A stretch of DNA of 64,000 nucleotides from Cryptomeria japonica (lineage: Eukaryota; Streptophyta; Pinopsida; Cupressales; Cupressaceae): contig NC_081406.1 in the NCBI RefSeq assembly GCF_030272615.1, positions 476,870,900 through 476,934,899 of the forward strand, written 5' to 3'. Shown one piece after another: positions 12,034-21,982 of the stretch; the stretch's first letter is position 1, and every line of letters starts with the position of its first letter. Position numbers and translations under genes: made by a program. The notes beneath the pieces were generated by a model. That model ran no database searches. It was given only the letters and a program-made list of their open reading frames with translations, and was not told the origin of the DNA.

Positions 12034-12640
12034 AGGACCATAACCTAGTAATTGTTTGGGTCAAAAGAGAGATGCCACTTACTGTCTTTAGTTACCACCT
12101 CTCGCACAGCAGCTTGCTTTGCTTCCTTCTCACGCAGGAAATCTTTGAGGGCACTCCATCCTATCTGTGCTTCAGTGTAGCACTCTTCCTTGTTTGGCAC
12201 AACACTCCAATGGATAAAAGGCCGAAGTGGTGATTCAAGCTTCTCCACCTTCATCCATTCTCCTTATCGGGCCGACCCCTGGTTTAGCCATGGCAAGAAG
12301 AGATTTCATGCCATATCGCCAGCCCTCTTTGACACATTTCTCCATTACCTAGAGGACTTCCTCCTTGTTGCCCAGTTCTAAACATCACGCCATCACCAGA
12401 GAGGCAATGTCGACATTGGTGTGATAGCAATGTTCAATCCTCATGAATTCCTCTCCTAGTAATATATCCATTATCTACATGAAAATTGGCTCATCATACT
12501 TGAACATGCTTCTCATCCTCTTGTCCGTCACTTGGCCAAGGAAAGCCAGTTGTTGCTTCGTGGTAATAAGGGTAAAATTTGTCTCCATCCCCGCCATTCC
12601 CATGTCACTCGTCACCACTCACACCTCCACTATTTTGAGA
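12034..12640 (-). pseudogene. Decayed retrocopy of an unrecognised host gene
   Basis: On the minus strand one reading frame stays consistent for about 200 codons with three internal stops (within 12360-12470). Segments include FKYDEPIFM, IEHCYHTNVDIASLVMA, VMEKCVKEGWRYGMKSLLA, PLRPFIHWSVVPNKEECY and a lysine-rich end near QAAVREVVTKDSKWHLSFD. The last open stretch is 12045-12254. The lack of introns, the stops and the basic, soluble composition suggest a processed pseudogene of a plant gene. I do not recognise the parent family. An unrecognised transposon protein remains possible. Confidence 0.45.
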
Positions 12641-12776
12641 TATTAAATGCAGAATATGAGATGGCAAAAATTGAATTTAACATCCAACACTGCCCCCGAC
12701 TTAAATGCACATAACTTGCCATAATTAAAACCCAGGTTGGTAGCATACGATCTCCTTAAAAATTGAGATCGAGATC

Positions 12777-13253
12777 TCAAAAATCATCCCACCTCTCATC
12801 CTCTTGCCAATCATTAAATGTAGTTACCTGCTTTGACAGCATGTCTGCCATGCTGCTGCCACCCCTAAGGGTGTGCAAAATTTTAAAGTTTTTAAATGAT
12901 TTCAAATAATTCCGGACTAAAGAATAAATTTTTTAAGTTTCCAAGCAACCGTCTCCCCTTTGATGATCGCATTACAACAATCAAAGAATCCCCATCTAGG
13001 TGAAGTTGTTTGACTGCTAATTTCTTTGCCATTTTAATAGCCAAAAGAGTGGCCTGACACTTAGCTTCATTATTCATCCCTTTGACCAATTTTTTTGCTC
13101 CCATGGCAATGATATTCCCGTTCCAGTCCCATGCTACATACCCTGCACTTGATGGTCTCGGATTGCCCTTCGAGGCTCTGTCAAAATTCACTTTGACCCA
13201 ACCTTCTTCCGGTTTCGCCCATTCTACTGCCTCTTTATACGTAGCTCCTGGAT
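12777..13253 (-). pseudogene. LINE-type RNase H domain remnant, C-terminal part
   Basis: The minus-strand frame reads EGWVKVNFDRASKGNPRPSSAG, then NNEAKCQATLLAIKMA, HLDGDSLIVV, and after a frameshift near 12940 a tail with LRGGSSMADMLSKQ and a stop at 12777. The NFDGASKGNPGPAGxG, EAExxAL and DSxxVV pattern is the RNase H-like (RVT_3) fold found at the end of plant LINE polyproteins and in stand-alone RNase H-like proteins. The first acidic residue (NFD) and the ExxA segment are present, although GNPG has become GNPR. The frame is cut at 13254 by a solo LTR and resumes at 14303. Confidence 0.7.
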
Positions 13254-13258
13254 TATCC

Positions 13259-14297
13259 TGTAATGTCCCGTACCCGAACTAAGATTGGATCATTAGTGGT
13301 AACGATGTTTCACAGGACGAAAATGATCATACTCGGCTAAGGCATGAATCAATAGTGATGGGAAGAATGATTTAATAAGTTTAAATTAAAGATTTAAACT
13401 TATTATTAATAGAAACAAGCTTACAATGATCGATTTGAGATAAACTTATAATGGACGACCTTGGAAGTAATCGAGGTAGCATGGAGACATCGATACAAAG
13501 AACATAATCAGATTTCGTTCCTTACCATGTCGACAACATTCTGAATACCAATTCCGCAACTAGTCATCAGCTGTGAAGGGACCGATAACAATGGCTGGGA
13601 GGCAGAAATAACAAATATAGATACGATTAAGTTAAGGGAAGTATAATGGATGAAATCTATCATGGTGGTGATCGATATTAATTAGTAAGAAGAATAATTG
13701 TATGTGGGTAAGGGGACAGTGATTAACAGATACATAAATATTGTCAGTGATATAATTGATAATGGTATGATTAGCAAGTGTGGGAAGACACGGAAGTGTT
13801 TAGTTGTTAGCAAGCACTGACTATTAAGAAGATTAACTATGAGATATAAAGTGACTTTCAATTACATACAATCAGATCACTTATTGGGCGGTGATTAGGA
13901 AGTCTAATCGATAACCATAATCATCTTGAAGAGGTGTGATTGGCATGAGGAAGGGAGGCGATGGTGAATGGACATGACTTGTCATTCCAATTGCAACATA
14001 TAAGAAGATATTCGAAATCACTTCAACCGGCATCATGGTGGATTATTTCTCTCTTCGTTATTTCATCTTTTACAGATCTACTCTGTTTAGAGTGACTGGC
14101 CTTTAGCATATGTTGCAAGTATTTAAGTACATATCAGAAATAATGATCTTGTTGCTATAAGCAACATATTAACTCCATTGCAAATATCAAAGAAGAAAGA
14201 TCAGATCTGGATTGGAATAATCATAAAGACGGTTCAGGCAGTTGGATAAACAATACAATGGGCCTAAATTAGGGGGATTCCAAGAAGGGACATTACA
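13259..14297. mobile_element. Solo LTR (1.04 kb) with TATCC target duplication
   Basis: The element begins TGTAATGTCCC (13259) and ends with the exact inverse, GGGACATTACA (14287-14297). It is flanked by TATCC on both sides (13254-13258 and 14298-14302). TG...CA ends plus a 5-bp duplication fit an LTR retrotransposon reduced to one LTR by recombination. The 11-bp perfect terminal inverted repeat is longer than usual. No coding frame is present. It interrupts the RNase H remnant on the minus strand. A cut-and-paste element with a 5-bp duplication is the main alternative. Confidence 0.75.
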
Positions 14298-14302
14298 TAT
14301 CC

Positions 14303-14510
14303 TAAGCAGACCCATTAAAAAGCCGATACCTAATAAGCGGCCACTTGGATTGGATATCACTGTCATCCTTGCTAAACTTAATCTTGGAAGGATTAAGTTG
14401 TGTCGCAGCAGCACTCACTAGTTCTGAAATTGCAGTTTCTATTCTTCCAAACAAACGCACGAGCGATTCTTCTTTTTCTTGGAAGATCCTTCTCTATCTC
14501 TCCTTCTACA
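14303..14510 (-). pseudogene. LINE-type protein remnant, part upstream of the RNase H domain
   Basis: On the minus strand, a frame with EESLVRLFGRIETAISELVS and FSKDDSDIQSKWPLIRYR leads to the insertion point of the solo LTR. It continues on the other side as the segment before NFDRASKGNP. One stop lies just before the junction. The continuity across the insertion shows the coding remnant is older than the LTR. I do not recognise a domain in this short part. Confidence 0.45.
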
Positions 14511-14549
14511 TCTCCCAGATCACCAAAGGAGGAGTGATTTTCCAAATAT

Positions 14550-14720
14550 AAGAAAATGGGGCAGTGCCCCTTATGAGGATTTCGAGTAGAGGACCCAATG
14601 GGGTCAAGGGGTAGTGCCCCTTGTGGGGATCTAGTGGTAGAGCCCCTAATGGGGTTTGGGAGTAGAGCTCCCAACAGGTTTCAGGGGCAATGCACCTCAT
14701 GGGAAACAAAACCTCACAAA
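14550..14720. repeat. Dispersed GC-rich repeat with GGGGCAGTGCCCC-type words
   Basis: Short near-palindromic words (GGGGCAGTGCCCC, AAGGGGTAGTGCCCC, GGGGTTTGGGAGTAGAGCTCCC) recur at about 25-40 base intervals. They are followed by CTCACAAACCTTCATT. A related block with GGGGTTTGGGAGCAGTGCCC and CACACAAACCTTCATGGCA lies at about 40570-40695, so this is a dispersed family. The function and class are unknown. Confidence 0.5.
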
Positions 14721-14859
14721 CCTTCATTACAAATGTCATTTTGGCATCGTCAGGATGCTTAGGGTACTCTTGGGAGTCCTTGTGACATTTCGCTGTCTTT
14801 GATGTCCTCGGCACCTTGGTGGTTTCTCAATGGCTGTGGTGGTGCGGTGGGGGGCGTTT

Positions 14860-14900
14860 CCCCCAAATCCCCATGTCTCGAAAACATGGGGATTTGGGGG
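14860..14900. repeat. Perfect 17-bp hairpin
   Basis: CCCCCAAATCCCCATGT (14860-14876) is followed by the 7-base loop CTCGAAA and then the exact reverse complement (14884-14900). The stem has no mismatch in a region otherwise full of decayed repeats. It may be the tip of a fold-back element or a structured RNA segment. No flanking duplication was found. Confidence 0.75.
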
Positions 14901-15028
14901 GGAGTGCGTGTCCCTGTGGCATTATGGTATAATCCCTATTGGAATCTAATTTTAAGCTGTTGGCTATTAAATTAGGCATACATTTCTTTTAGTTAATAGA
15001 GGGAACACATCTCTTGTTAGTCCAAAAA

Positions 15029-15377
15029 GGCCTTCCTACAAGGGGGATAGAAACAAGATGCATTCAAAGAAAGGATGAATTCAACAAAGAGCAGCTGGAA
15101 TGGAGATAAACAAGCAATTCTTCAATCCTAGTGCAAAAAACATCTTCTAGTTTCTCTTCAGGGCTGGAATGAAAATACTCTTCTAGAAAGAGTTTTTCAA
15201 TTCCAGAAAGGCCTTCCTACAAGGGGGTTAGAAACAAGAGGCATTCAAAGAAAGGATGAATACAACAAAGGGCAGCCAGAAAGCACATAAACAAACAATT
15301 CTTCAATCCTAGTGCAAAAAACATCTTCTAGTTTCTCTTCAGGGCCGGAATGAAAATACTTTTCTAGAAAGAGTTAA
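15029..15377 (+). repeat. 181-bp tandem duplication
   Basis: Copy 1 (15029-15209) and copy 2 (15210 to about 15377) both begin GGCCTTCCTACAAGGGGG and share ATTCAAAGAAAGGATGAA, CAATTCTTCAATCCTAGTG and CTTCTAGTTTCTCTTCAGGG. They differ at only about ten to twenty places, so the duplication is fairly recent. It has no open frame. Confidence 0.8.
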
Positions 15378-16865
15378 AAATCCCTATTTCCAGTTTCATT
15401 TAATGTATATTGTATAACTGTGTAGATGTAGTGTAGTTGCCGGGGCTCTATTCCGAATAAATAATTTCACTCCTAAGCCTTGCCCCTGCTAGCTGTAACA
15501 AGTTTGGAAATTTTGGTCGGTGTAGCATTTTGTTGGGTATCTTGCCATTCCTGTATTGCTGTGCATCTTGCAGTAATAGCATCCTTCTCCATATTAACGC
15601 ACTTTAAGTTGCAATGTGTTTGAGAGGACAAATCGGTAGTCTAACTGCAATTAATATTCTTTTAGGTTGGGGGGGTTAATCCTGCACAATTTTAAGCTGT
15701 TATTTACTTTATGGAGTTACATTGTTGGCAGGCATATGTCTTAATTTCACCCCACAGTTTAGATTTTCTTGCCATTTTCTATTTTCCAGCTTTCAGGATA
15801 GCTTCCAACTAGAGCACATGTTCTAGAGCTATACACAATTTTGTTAAGTTGAATATTGATTTCAAATATCTTGCTCATATGAGCATCGACATTAGACCAA
15901 TACAAGCTCCTTACAAACAAACACATTAGAAATAACCTATGAAAGACCAAGAGCCGACACTTAGAAATCCACTTTTATTTAGAAACCACCTCCATATTTG
16001 AAGCCAACTATGGAAGACCAAGAGTCACAACTTAGGTTTCCACTTTAGATGTCCCTATGGGGAATTGAACTTGGGTCTCTATAACGAGAACCAAATGTTT
16101 TAACAAATTAAGCTCAACCCCTTGGATTGAGCTATACACAATTCCTTTTTGTTATGTGATACAATATTGTATGTATGAACTATTTTGCAATAAATTGTCT
16201 TCCTAGGACACTAGGTGATATTTTTAGTAGCAAAAAAGACATTTGCACATGATAAGTTATTAAGATGTTTAAACAGAATTTTAGTGGAAGTAATGTATAT
16301 ATCTTGGCGTGTCTTTCTTTTTACTCAGTAATTTTATCATCGAGTAAGCAAATGTTATTGCTTATTAGATATATACATCTTGGGGAGTTTTTCTTCAATC
16401 TTTTAGATTCTCAAGTGCATTTCACCCTACTTTTAGTGGGCAGGTGCTTTCTCTACTTTTTTTTTTAATTCATTTTTAAATTTTTCTACATCAAATTAAA
16501 TAAACTTTTGCATTTTATTGTGTTGCATATTTGCATAAAATACATGCTACAGTTATTGTCTCTGCCACATTTTCTATTTGGGGCTTTGATCTATCCTTAA
16601 AATGCTACAACACTCTTACCATAAATATCCTAGATAAGTATCCAACTATTGTAGAAGTTGCAAGGTAAATCATGGGACCTATATTGCACTAGAAGGGGCA
16701 TAGATTAAAAAAATAAATTTCAAGCCAGTTTGTTGATGATTGATTTACAAATCTTGCTAGATTGTAAATGTTATCTTAGTTTAATGAAGATATCTTCCTT
16801 AACATTCTGCATTTATTTACCATATCTTGTTTCATTAAAAGCTCACGGGGAAAAATTGTGTGGAT

Positions 16866-17110
16866 CAAGGTTTGAAAACTTGCTGAATTCTTGCTTAATT
16901 CATGAGTATTAGTGTGTTATTTTTGCAGCCAAACAAACCACCCCTTAACTTGCCTAGCTGAGTTTTGGCAAGCACTCCCAGGTTTTGCTGAGTTAATGAA
17001 TGTAAATATTTTTATAATTTGCTGAGTTTTGCCAATTTTTTGCGAATTGCTATGTCTGAGTCAAAATTGTGCCTGCTGAGTTTTGCTGAGTCGTGAGTTT
17101 TGAAACCTTG
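16866..17110. mobile_element. hAT-like MITE, 245 bp, just upstream of DENN exon 2
   Basis: The left end CAAGGTTTGAAAAC (16866) and the right end GTTTTGAAACCTTG form an inverted pair, apart from one mismatch and a short offset. The 8-base flanks are GTGTGGAT (16858-16865) and GTTTGGAT (17111-17118), seven of eight identical, the duplication length of hAT elements. The interior repeats GCTGAGTTTTG several times. There is no transposase frame. It lies 124 bases before the exon acceptor. A GACTC-rich block near 53080 may be a relative. Confidence 0.6.
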
Positions 17111-17234
17111 GTTTGGATGCCTTTTTTCTTCATATTTTAGGACTGATAATAAAAACCCTCTAAATCTTCTTATTGCACCTTATTCAGAGTATTTGGATTA
17201 TGGTACGACTGTTTTATTTGTTGGCCTATTGCAG

Positions 17235-17435
17235 GAGCGAAAGCACCAGAAAGAGCCAACATTATTGTTTGAAAATATAGTAGTTGTTGGACTTCATCCA
17301 AATACAGACATCCAAGCAACTGAAGTATCACTAACAAGGAAAAAATCATTTGAGGATGCAGAAGGCTCAGAGATACTAAAAGATGGTTTCAAGTATCATC
17401 ATCGAGGTCTTGGCCAACAGAATCTTGAGCCACAG
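17235..17435 (+). CDS. DENN domain protein, second coding exon (start of uDENN)
   Basis: This exon of 67 codons lies between TATTGCAG|GAG and CCACAG|GTTGGT, with phase 0 at both ends. It reads on directly from exon 1. The peptide has EPTLLFENIVVVGLHPNTD, which is the first strand of the uDENN module. A charged linker with RKKSFEDAEGSEILKD follows, and the exon ends in QQNLEPQ. This matches plant DENN proteins, in which LFESIVVVGLPPNxD leads to NLEPQVLF. Intron 1 before it is 8,125 bases and intron 2 after it is 33,999 bases. The sequence upstream in the same frame (from 17100) is intronic. Confidence 0.85.
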
Positions 17436-17566
17436 GTTGGTACATGTATAATTGTGCATATTTCAACAAGCTAGCATTTATTTTCTTATGACTTTGTGCT
17501 TGAAATAATTTGCATCTGCTTCTTAATACATTATATGTGGAGCCATAATACCATAAAATTAAAATA

Positions 17567-17770
17567 ATGACTGATTTGATCATGGGAAAAACCTTCTTTC
17601 TCATATATGGGCAAGATCTTGTGCCAAAATTGCTCCATGAAATCAACACTCTTCAAGCAACCTTCCATTCTCTTCAAAGTTTGCAAGAAATTCAAGCCTA
17701 CACCCAGAAAATGTCTTTTGCCAACGTCTTGCTAGATCTCATTTCTTCTTCAAGAAACGTGACCTTAACA
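17567..17770 (+). pseudogene. Unrecognised short ORF split by Copia A (left part)
   Basis: An ATG at 17567 opens a frame with YGQDLVPKLLHEINTLQATF, then a glutamine- and serine-rich stretch, then MSFANVLLDLISSSRN. It enters the target site of element A at 17771-17775 without a stop. On the far side of the 19-kb insertion the same frame continues for 22 codons to a TAA at 36887-36889. The uninterrupted frame would be 91 codons. I do not recognise it. It could be an exon of an older gene, a retrocopy or chance. Confidence 0.3.
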
Positions 17771-17775
17771 AAGGG

Positions 17776-17966
17776 TGTGAAAATAAATTCACTGGTAAAA
17801 TATCTTAGTTCATATTAACTGGTAAAGATTACAATTTATAGAAATACAAAACACTGTAGAAATTAATGATATTACCTACCTTTATCTACCTAATACTGTA
17901 GATACATTAATGAAATCTAACAACCTAAGTTGACCATTAACAATATAAGAAATTAATATTCTAACA
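17776..17966 (-). repeat. 3' LTR of Copia A
   Basis: On the + strand it runs TGTGAAAATAAATTC...ATTCTAACA (191 bases). It is followed by CCCTCCTTTAATGG, the reverse of a polypurine tract. It pairs with 36626-36817. Confidence 0.93.
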
Positions 17967-17977
17967 CCCTCCTTTAA

Positions 17978-20360
17978 TGGTCAATCTATCAAAAACATCA
18001 AGTTGCCCCCTGAATTTTACAAATTTATCCAGACTCAAAGACTTGGTGAGAATATCCGCAGTCTGATCCACTGTCGGAACATACTACAACTGAACTGATC
18101 CGTCTTCTACCAGCTTGCCGATGTAGTGACAATGAAGTTTGACATGCTTGGTACGTTCAGGGAAGACTGGATTTTTGGCCAGTTTGAGCACCCCTTGATT
18201 ATTAGTATACAAGGGACAAGGACCTGTCTGTGACATCTGCATGTCAAAGAGCATCCTTCAGAGCCAAACTGCCTCACATGCGGCCTTGACTGTTCCCCGG
18301 TATTTGGCTTCAGAGAGCATTCTTCAGAGCCAAACTGCCTCACATGCAGCCTTGACTTTTCCCCGGTATTTGGCTTCGGTCGAGGAAAGAGCCATGACGT
18401 GTTGCTTCTTGTTGCTCCAAGTGACGGCACCACTACCCAAATTGAATACGTACCCAAAAGTGGATTTTCTGTCATCCACCGATCCTGCCCAATATAACCA
18501 ATCAACTTTGGATCGTTGCACCTAGTATATAGAATGCCATAGTCTGAAGTGCCTTTCACATATTGTAACACTCGCTTTGCTGCAATCCAATGATCAGCTT
18601 TTGGAGCTGTCATGAAGCGAGAGATGTAGCTGACAGCGAAATTGATGTCAGGTCTAGTGGCAGTGAGATAGATGAGGCTGTCTACTAGTTGTCTGAATTT
18701 TATTTCATCTACTACAGGTGAATCAGACTTGGCTGATAACTTCAGCCCTTTCTCCATAGGTGTGGAAGCAGGTTTACAATCTTGCATTCCAAACTTATCC
18801 AGCAAACTGCGGGCATACTTGGACTGTGAAATAAAGATACTGTCATCAGTTTGCCACACTTTGACACCTATGCAATAATGGAGAAGCCCCAAATCTGTCA
18901 TGTCAAAAGCTTGGCACAAGTCTTGTTTGGTTGCGGCAATCAAATGTGCTGAATTTCCAGTAATGATCAAGTCATACACCTAGACAACAAGAAAAAGGAT
19001 TTCATCACCAGAAAGTTTGACATACAGATTAGTGTCAGAGGGATTGTGTTGAAAACCGTGTTCAACCAAATACTGATCAATCTTGAAGTACCAAGCTCGA
19101 GGGGCTTGCTTCAAGCCATAGAGGGCTTTTACCAATCTGCAAACCTGATGTTCCTTACTAGGAACCTTGAAGCCAGGGGGTTGAGTCATATAAACTTCTT
19201 CTTGCAACTCACCGTTGAGAAATGCACTCTTAACATTCATTTGGTGAAGTTTCCATCCAAACTGAGCTGCAATGGCGAGAAGAAGACGAATGATACTCAT
19301 CTTGGCAGTAGGAGCAAAAGTCTCCTCGTAGTCAATGCCCTCTTGCTGTGTAAAACCTTGAGCAATCAATCTGGCCTTGTACTTATCCAAAGTACCATCT
19401 GCATGATACTTGACTTTGTAAACCCATTTACAGCTCATAGGTTTCTTCCCAGGAGGCAAATCAGAAAGAACCCAAGTGTGATTCTTCAAAAGACTATGGT
19501 ATTCGGTCTCCATAGCCTTTTCCCACTCAGGAATGCCTTTAGCCTCAGAATATGTTTGGGGCTCATGGATGCTGTGAATGTTGGCCATAAGTGCAAAGTT
19601 GACTGTATTCCGTTGCTTTCTCTTTCTGCGAGCGGATCTGCCCTCAATAAGCTCATCATCATGAAGATCTCCGATAGTCTTGGCCCACCATTTAGGCGTG
19701 AGGGTAGAAGTACCAACATCTGACTTTGGAGAAACAACATCCCCTGGGGTTTCCGGAACAAAGTCATCTGGATGCAAATCTTGTGACAAATCAGGTGGTG
19801 TAGGATCGGTAGATTCCTCATCTTCAGATATAGAATGCTTTGAAGCCCTCCCATCATGGGAACCAAGAGGAAGACGAACACCAACATCAGAAGTCTTCAC
19901 AGATGGAGTCGCAGGACTAGGAGTAGTAGAAGGCATAAATGGACCAGTAGTCTCATCAACCACAACATCACGACTAAAAATGAGACGATTTGTCTCCACA
20001 TCAATCAACCTGTAGGCCTTGTGGTTGTCGCTGTAACCAGTAAACCTAAGCGTTTGGCCCTTTGAATCCAGCTTAGCACGCTTAGCGTTTGGAATCCATA
20101 CATGAGTCATAGAACCGAAGACTTTCAAATGGCCCACTTTAGGCTTGCGTCCTGACCAGGCTTCTTCAGGAGTCATCTTCTTAACGGCATGTGTAGGTGA
20201 CCGATTCAGAAGGTAGACTGCAGTGTAAACTGCTTCAGCCCAATATTTCTTAGGAACATTTCTATGCTCTATCATAGAACGAGCCATTTCAGTGATGGTG
20301 CGATTCCTACGTTCAACGACACCATTATGTTGAGGGGTGTATGGTGTGGTGAGTTGGCGT
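17978..20360 (-). pseudogene. Copia A pol, part 2: integrase end, reverse transcriptase, RNase H
   Basis: On the minus strand the frame resumes after element B with TTPYTPQHNGVVERRNRT (integrase), then MARSMIEHRNVPKKYWAEAV and a serine- and proline-rich linker. Next come RT motifs: SCKWVYKVKYHADGTLDKYK, HQMNVKSAFLNGEL and [13 protein letters not shown]. The catalytic YVDD box is destroyed: the frame reads a stop, then VYDLIITGN, at 18980. RT continues to GTSDYGILYTRC. In the RNase H region a 66-base segment is duplicated in tandem (18249-18314 and 18315-18380) and frameshifts occur near 18525. No active enzyme can be made. Confidence 0.92.
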
Positions 20361-20800
20361 TGTTTGTGTAGGTTTTTATTTCCTAGTGGGTTATTTATTT
20401 TTTCCCTATATTCCTAAGTTTTTTCTACACTTCTTTTAATCTTGCTTAGGTCAATAAATCATGCTTAATTAGGTGAGTGGTTATGAGGTGTCACCTGTGC
20501 ATCCATTTTCTATCTTGGGAAGATACTTGCTATCTTTAGTCCAAGAGATGGTTGCTCTTGATTAGTCGGTATTGCCACCTCTTCCCTCTCCCTGGTCTAT
20601 AAAAGCATGCTACTTGGCTTGTATTTGGCATCTCTTGATTTTGCATCCTCTTAATGCTATTTTGCTTCTAGCATTTGCATTACTCTCTTGGAGACTAACT
20701 CTGTATTGCTACTTTGATTTCGTATCATTTGTATTCATAGTTTAGATATCTATTCATTTGCACTAGCTTTCTGGGTTTATAATCTTTTCAGATTTTATCA
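20361..20800 (+). repeat. 5' LTR of Copia B
   Basis: The LTR is 440 bases, from TGTTTGTGTAGG to TTTTATCA. A TATA-like CTATAAAAGC near 20597 is a likely Pol II promoter for the element, so R and U5 would be about the last 170 bases. It differs from the 3' LTR at roughly 16 positions by eye, apart from two length changes in the 3' copy. Confidence 0.92.
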
Positions 20801-21982
20801 TGGTATCAGAGCTATTCTATGTGCAAGAGTAGATTTTAGTTTCCATATTTGAGAGATTCGAGGGGGGGGGCTAATAAATCTTATTATAGTTTTTCGAAAA
20901 ATCCAGTATGCTCTTCTCTTGCATCTTTGGATGATCTTGAGAATCAGAAAAGTTTGACGAAATTTTTTTTTCGCTGGGGTTTGCACGTGTTTTATGAAAT
21001 CTGGGTGATTGCAGCATTTTGGTTATACTGGAAGCATCTGTGGCTGTTTCAACGCATCCAGGAGGCTTGAGAAAGTCAAAATTTGGCTTTCGTTTCATCA
21101 AAATCAGAGATCGTCATACACAGTTGCAAAATTGGGGTTTCAAGATCAAATCTGACAACCATCTTGCATATTTGGTGTTTTCAATCAATATTGCAGGTTC
21201 CAACATTCCTTCTCTTGACTTTGGTAGCTGATTTAGCCTTTGCATGCCGTTTTTTGGTTGCTGGGGTCGTTTTTTGCATCTAAAGTCATTCTATTTACAC
21301 TGGATCTACATCTTCTATACATCAAATAGAAAAATGCCTTCTGGGTTTTGTTCGCAGCACAAAAAAACCATCTGGTTATCTTTTAGTTTTTGCATGTAGA
21401 CTGTATATTTTGCAGAAACGCACTCAAAAAGTTACAGCAGTACCCCTCTCCGTTGGTTGTTGCAGTTTTGAAGGCCGTTTTCAAATGCTTCGTTCTTGCT
21501 CATACGGACTCCATTTTCCACGAAATTTTTTTTGATTTTAGATATTTTTTTGTGCTCTATGCACTAGTGCAGCCGTCTTTTGATTTTGATGCAGAGATTT
21601 TTCCGAAATTGCAGATTCTCAGTCATGACACTGCACAGTTCTCGTTTTGTGAACTTCAAAGGATCATAACTTTCACATATGACCTCGTATCGAGGTGATT
21701 CTTTTTTTGAAAGTGCATGATTTTTCGTGTAGATTGCAGTGGTGCTGTTTATTTTTTTGGATATTGTGCCAAAAGTTCATTCTCAGCATATGTTTTTCAT
21801 GAGGATTTTGTAATGCATTGAAATCAAGACCACTTAGTATTTATTGCTAGTGGTAGTTGTAAACGCACTAATATAAAGTGCCAAATCATAATTTATTGGG
21901 GGGGCCTTTGATTGAGTGAAAAGGGGGGGGTTGCCTTGATTGTGTTCTCTTCTTTTCGACATTTTTTCTGCACTTCTTCTTC
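20801..21982 (+). other. Copia B primer site and untranslated leader
   Basis: It begins with the 12-base initiator-Met tRNA primer site (20801-20812). The rest is non-coding and T-rich. Two G-rich runs, GGGGGGGGG near 20862 and GGGGGGG near 21899 and 21925, precede gag. Small open frames here have no recognisable product. Confidence 0.8.

Noticed and set aside
19046-19723. Long + strand open frame of 225 codons
   Set aside because: It is the antisense shadow of the Copia A reverse transcriptase frame.
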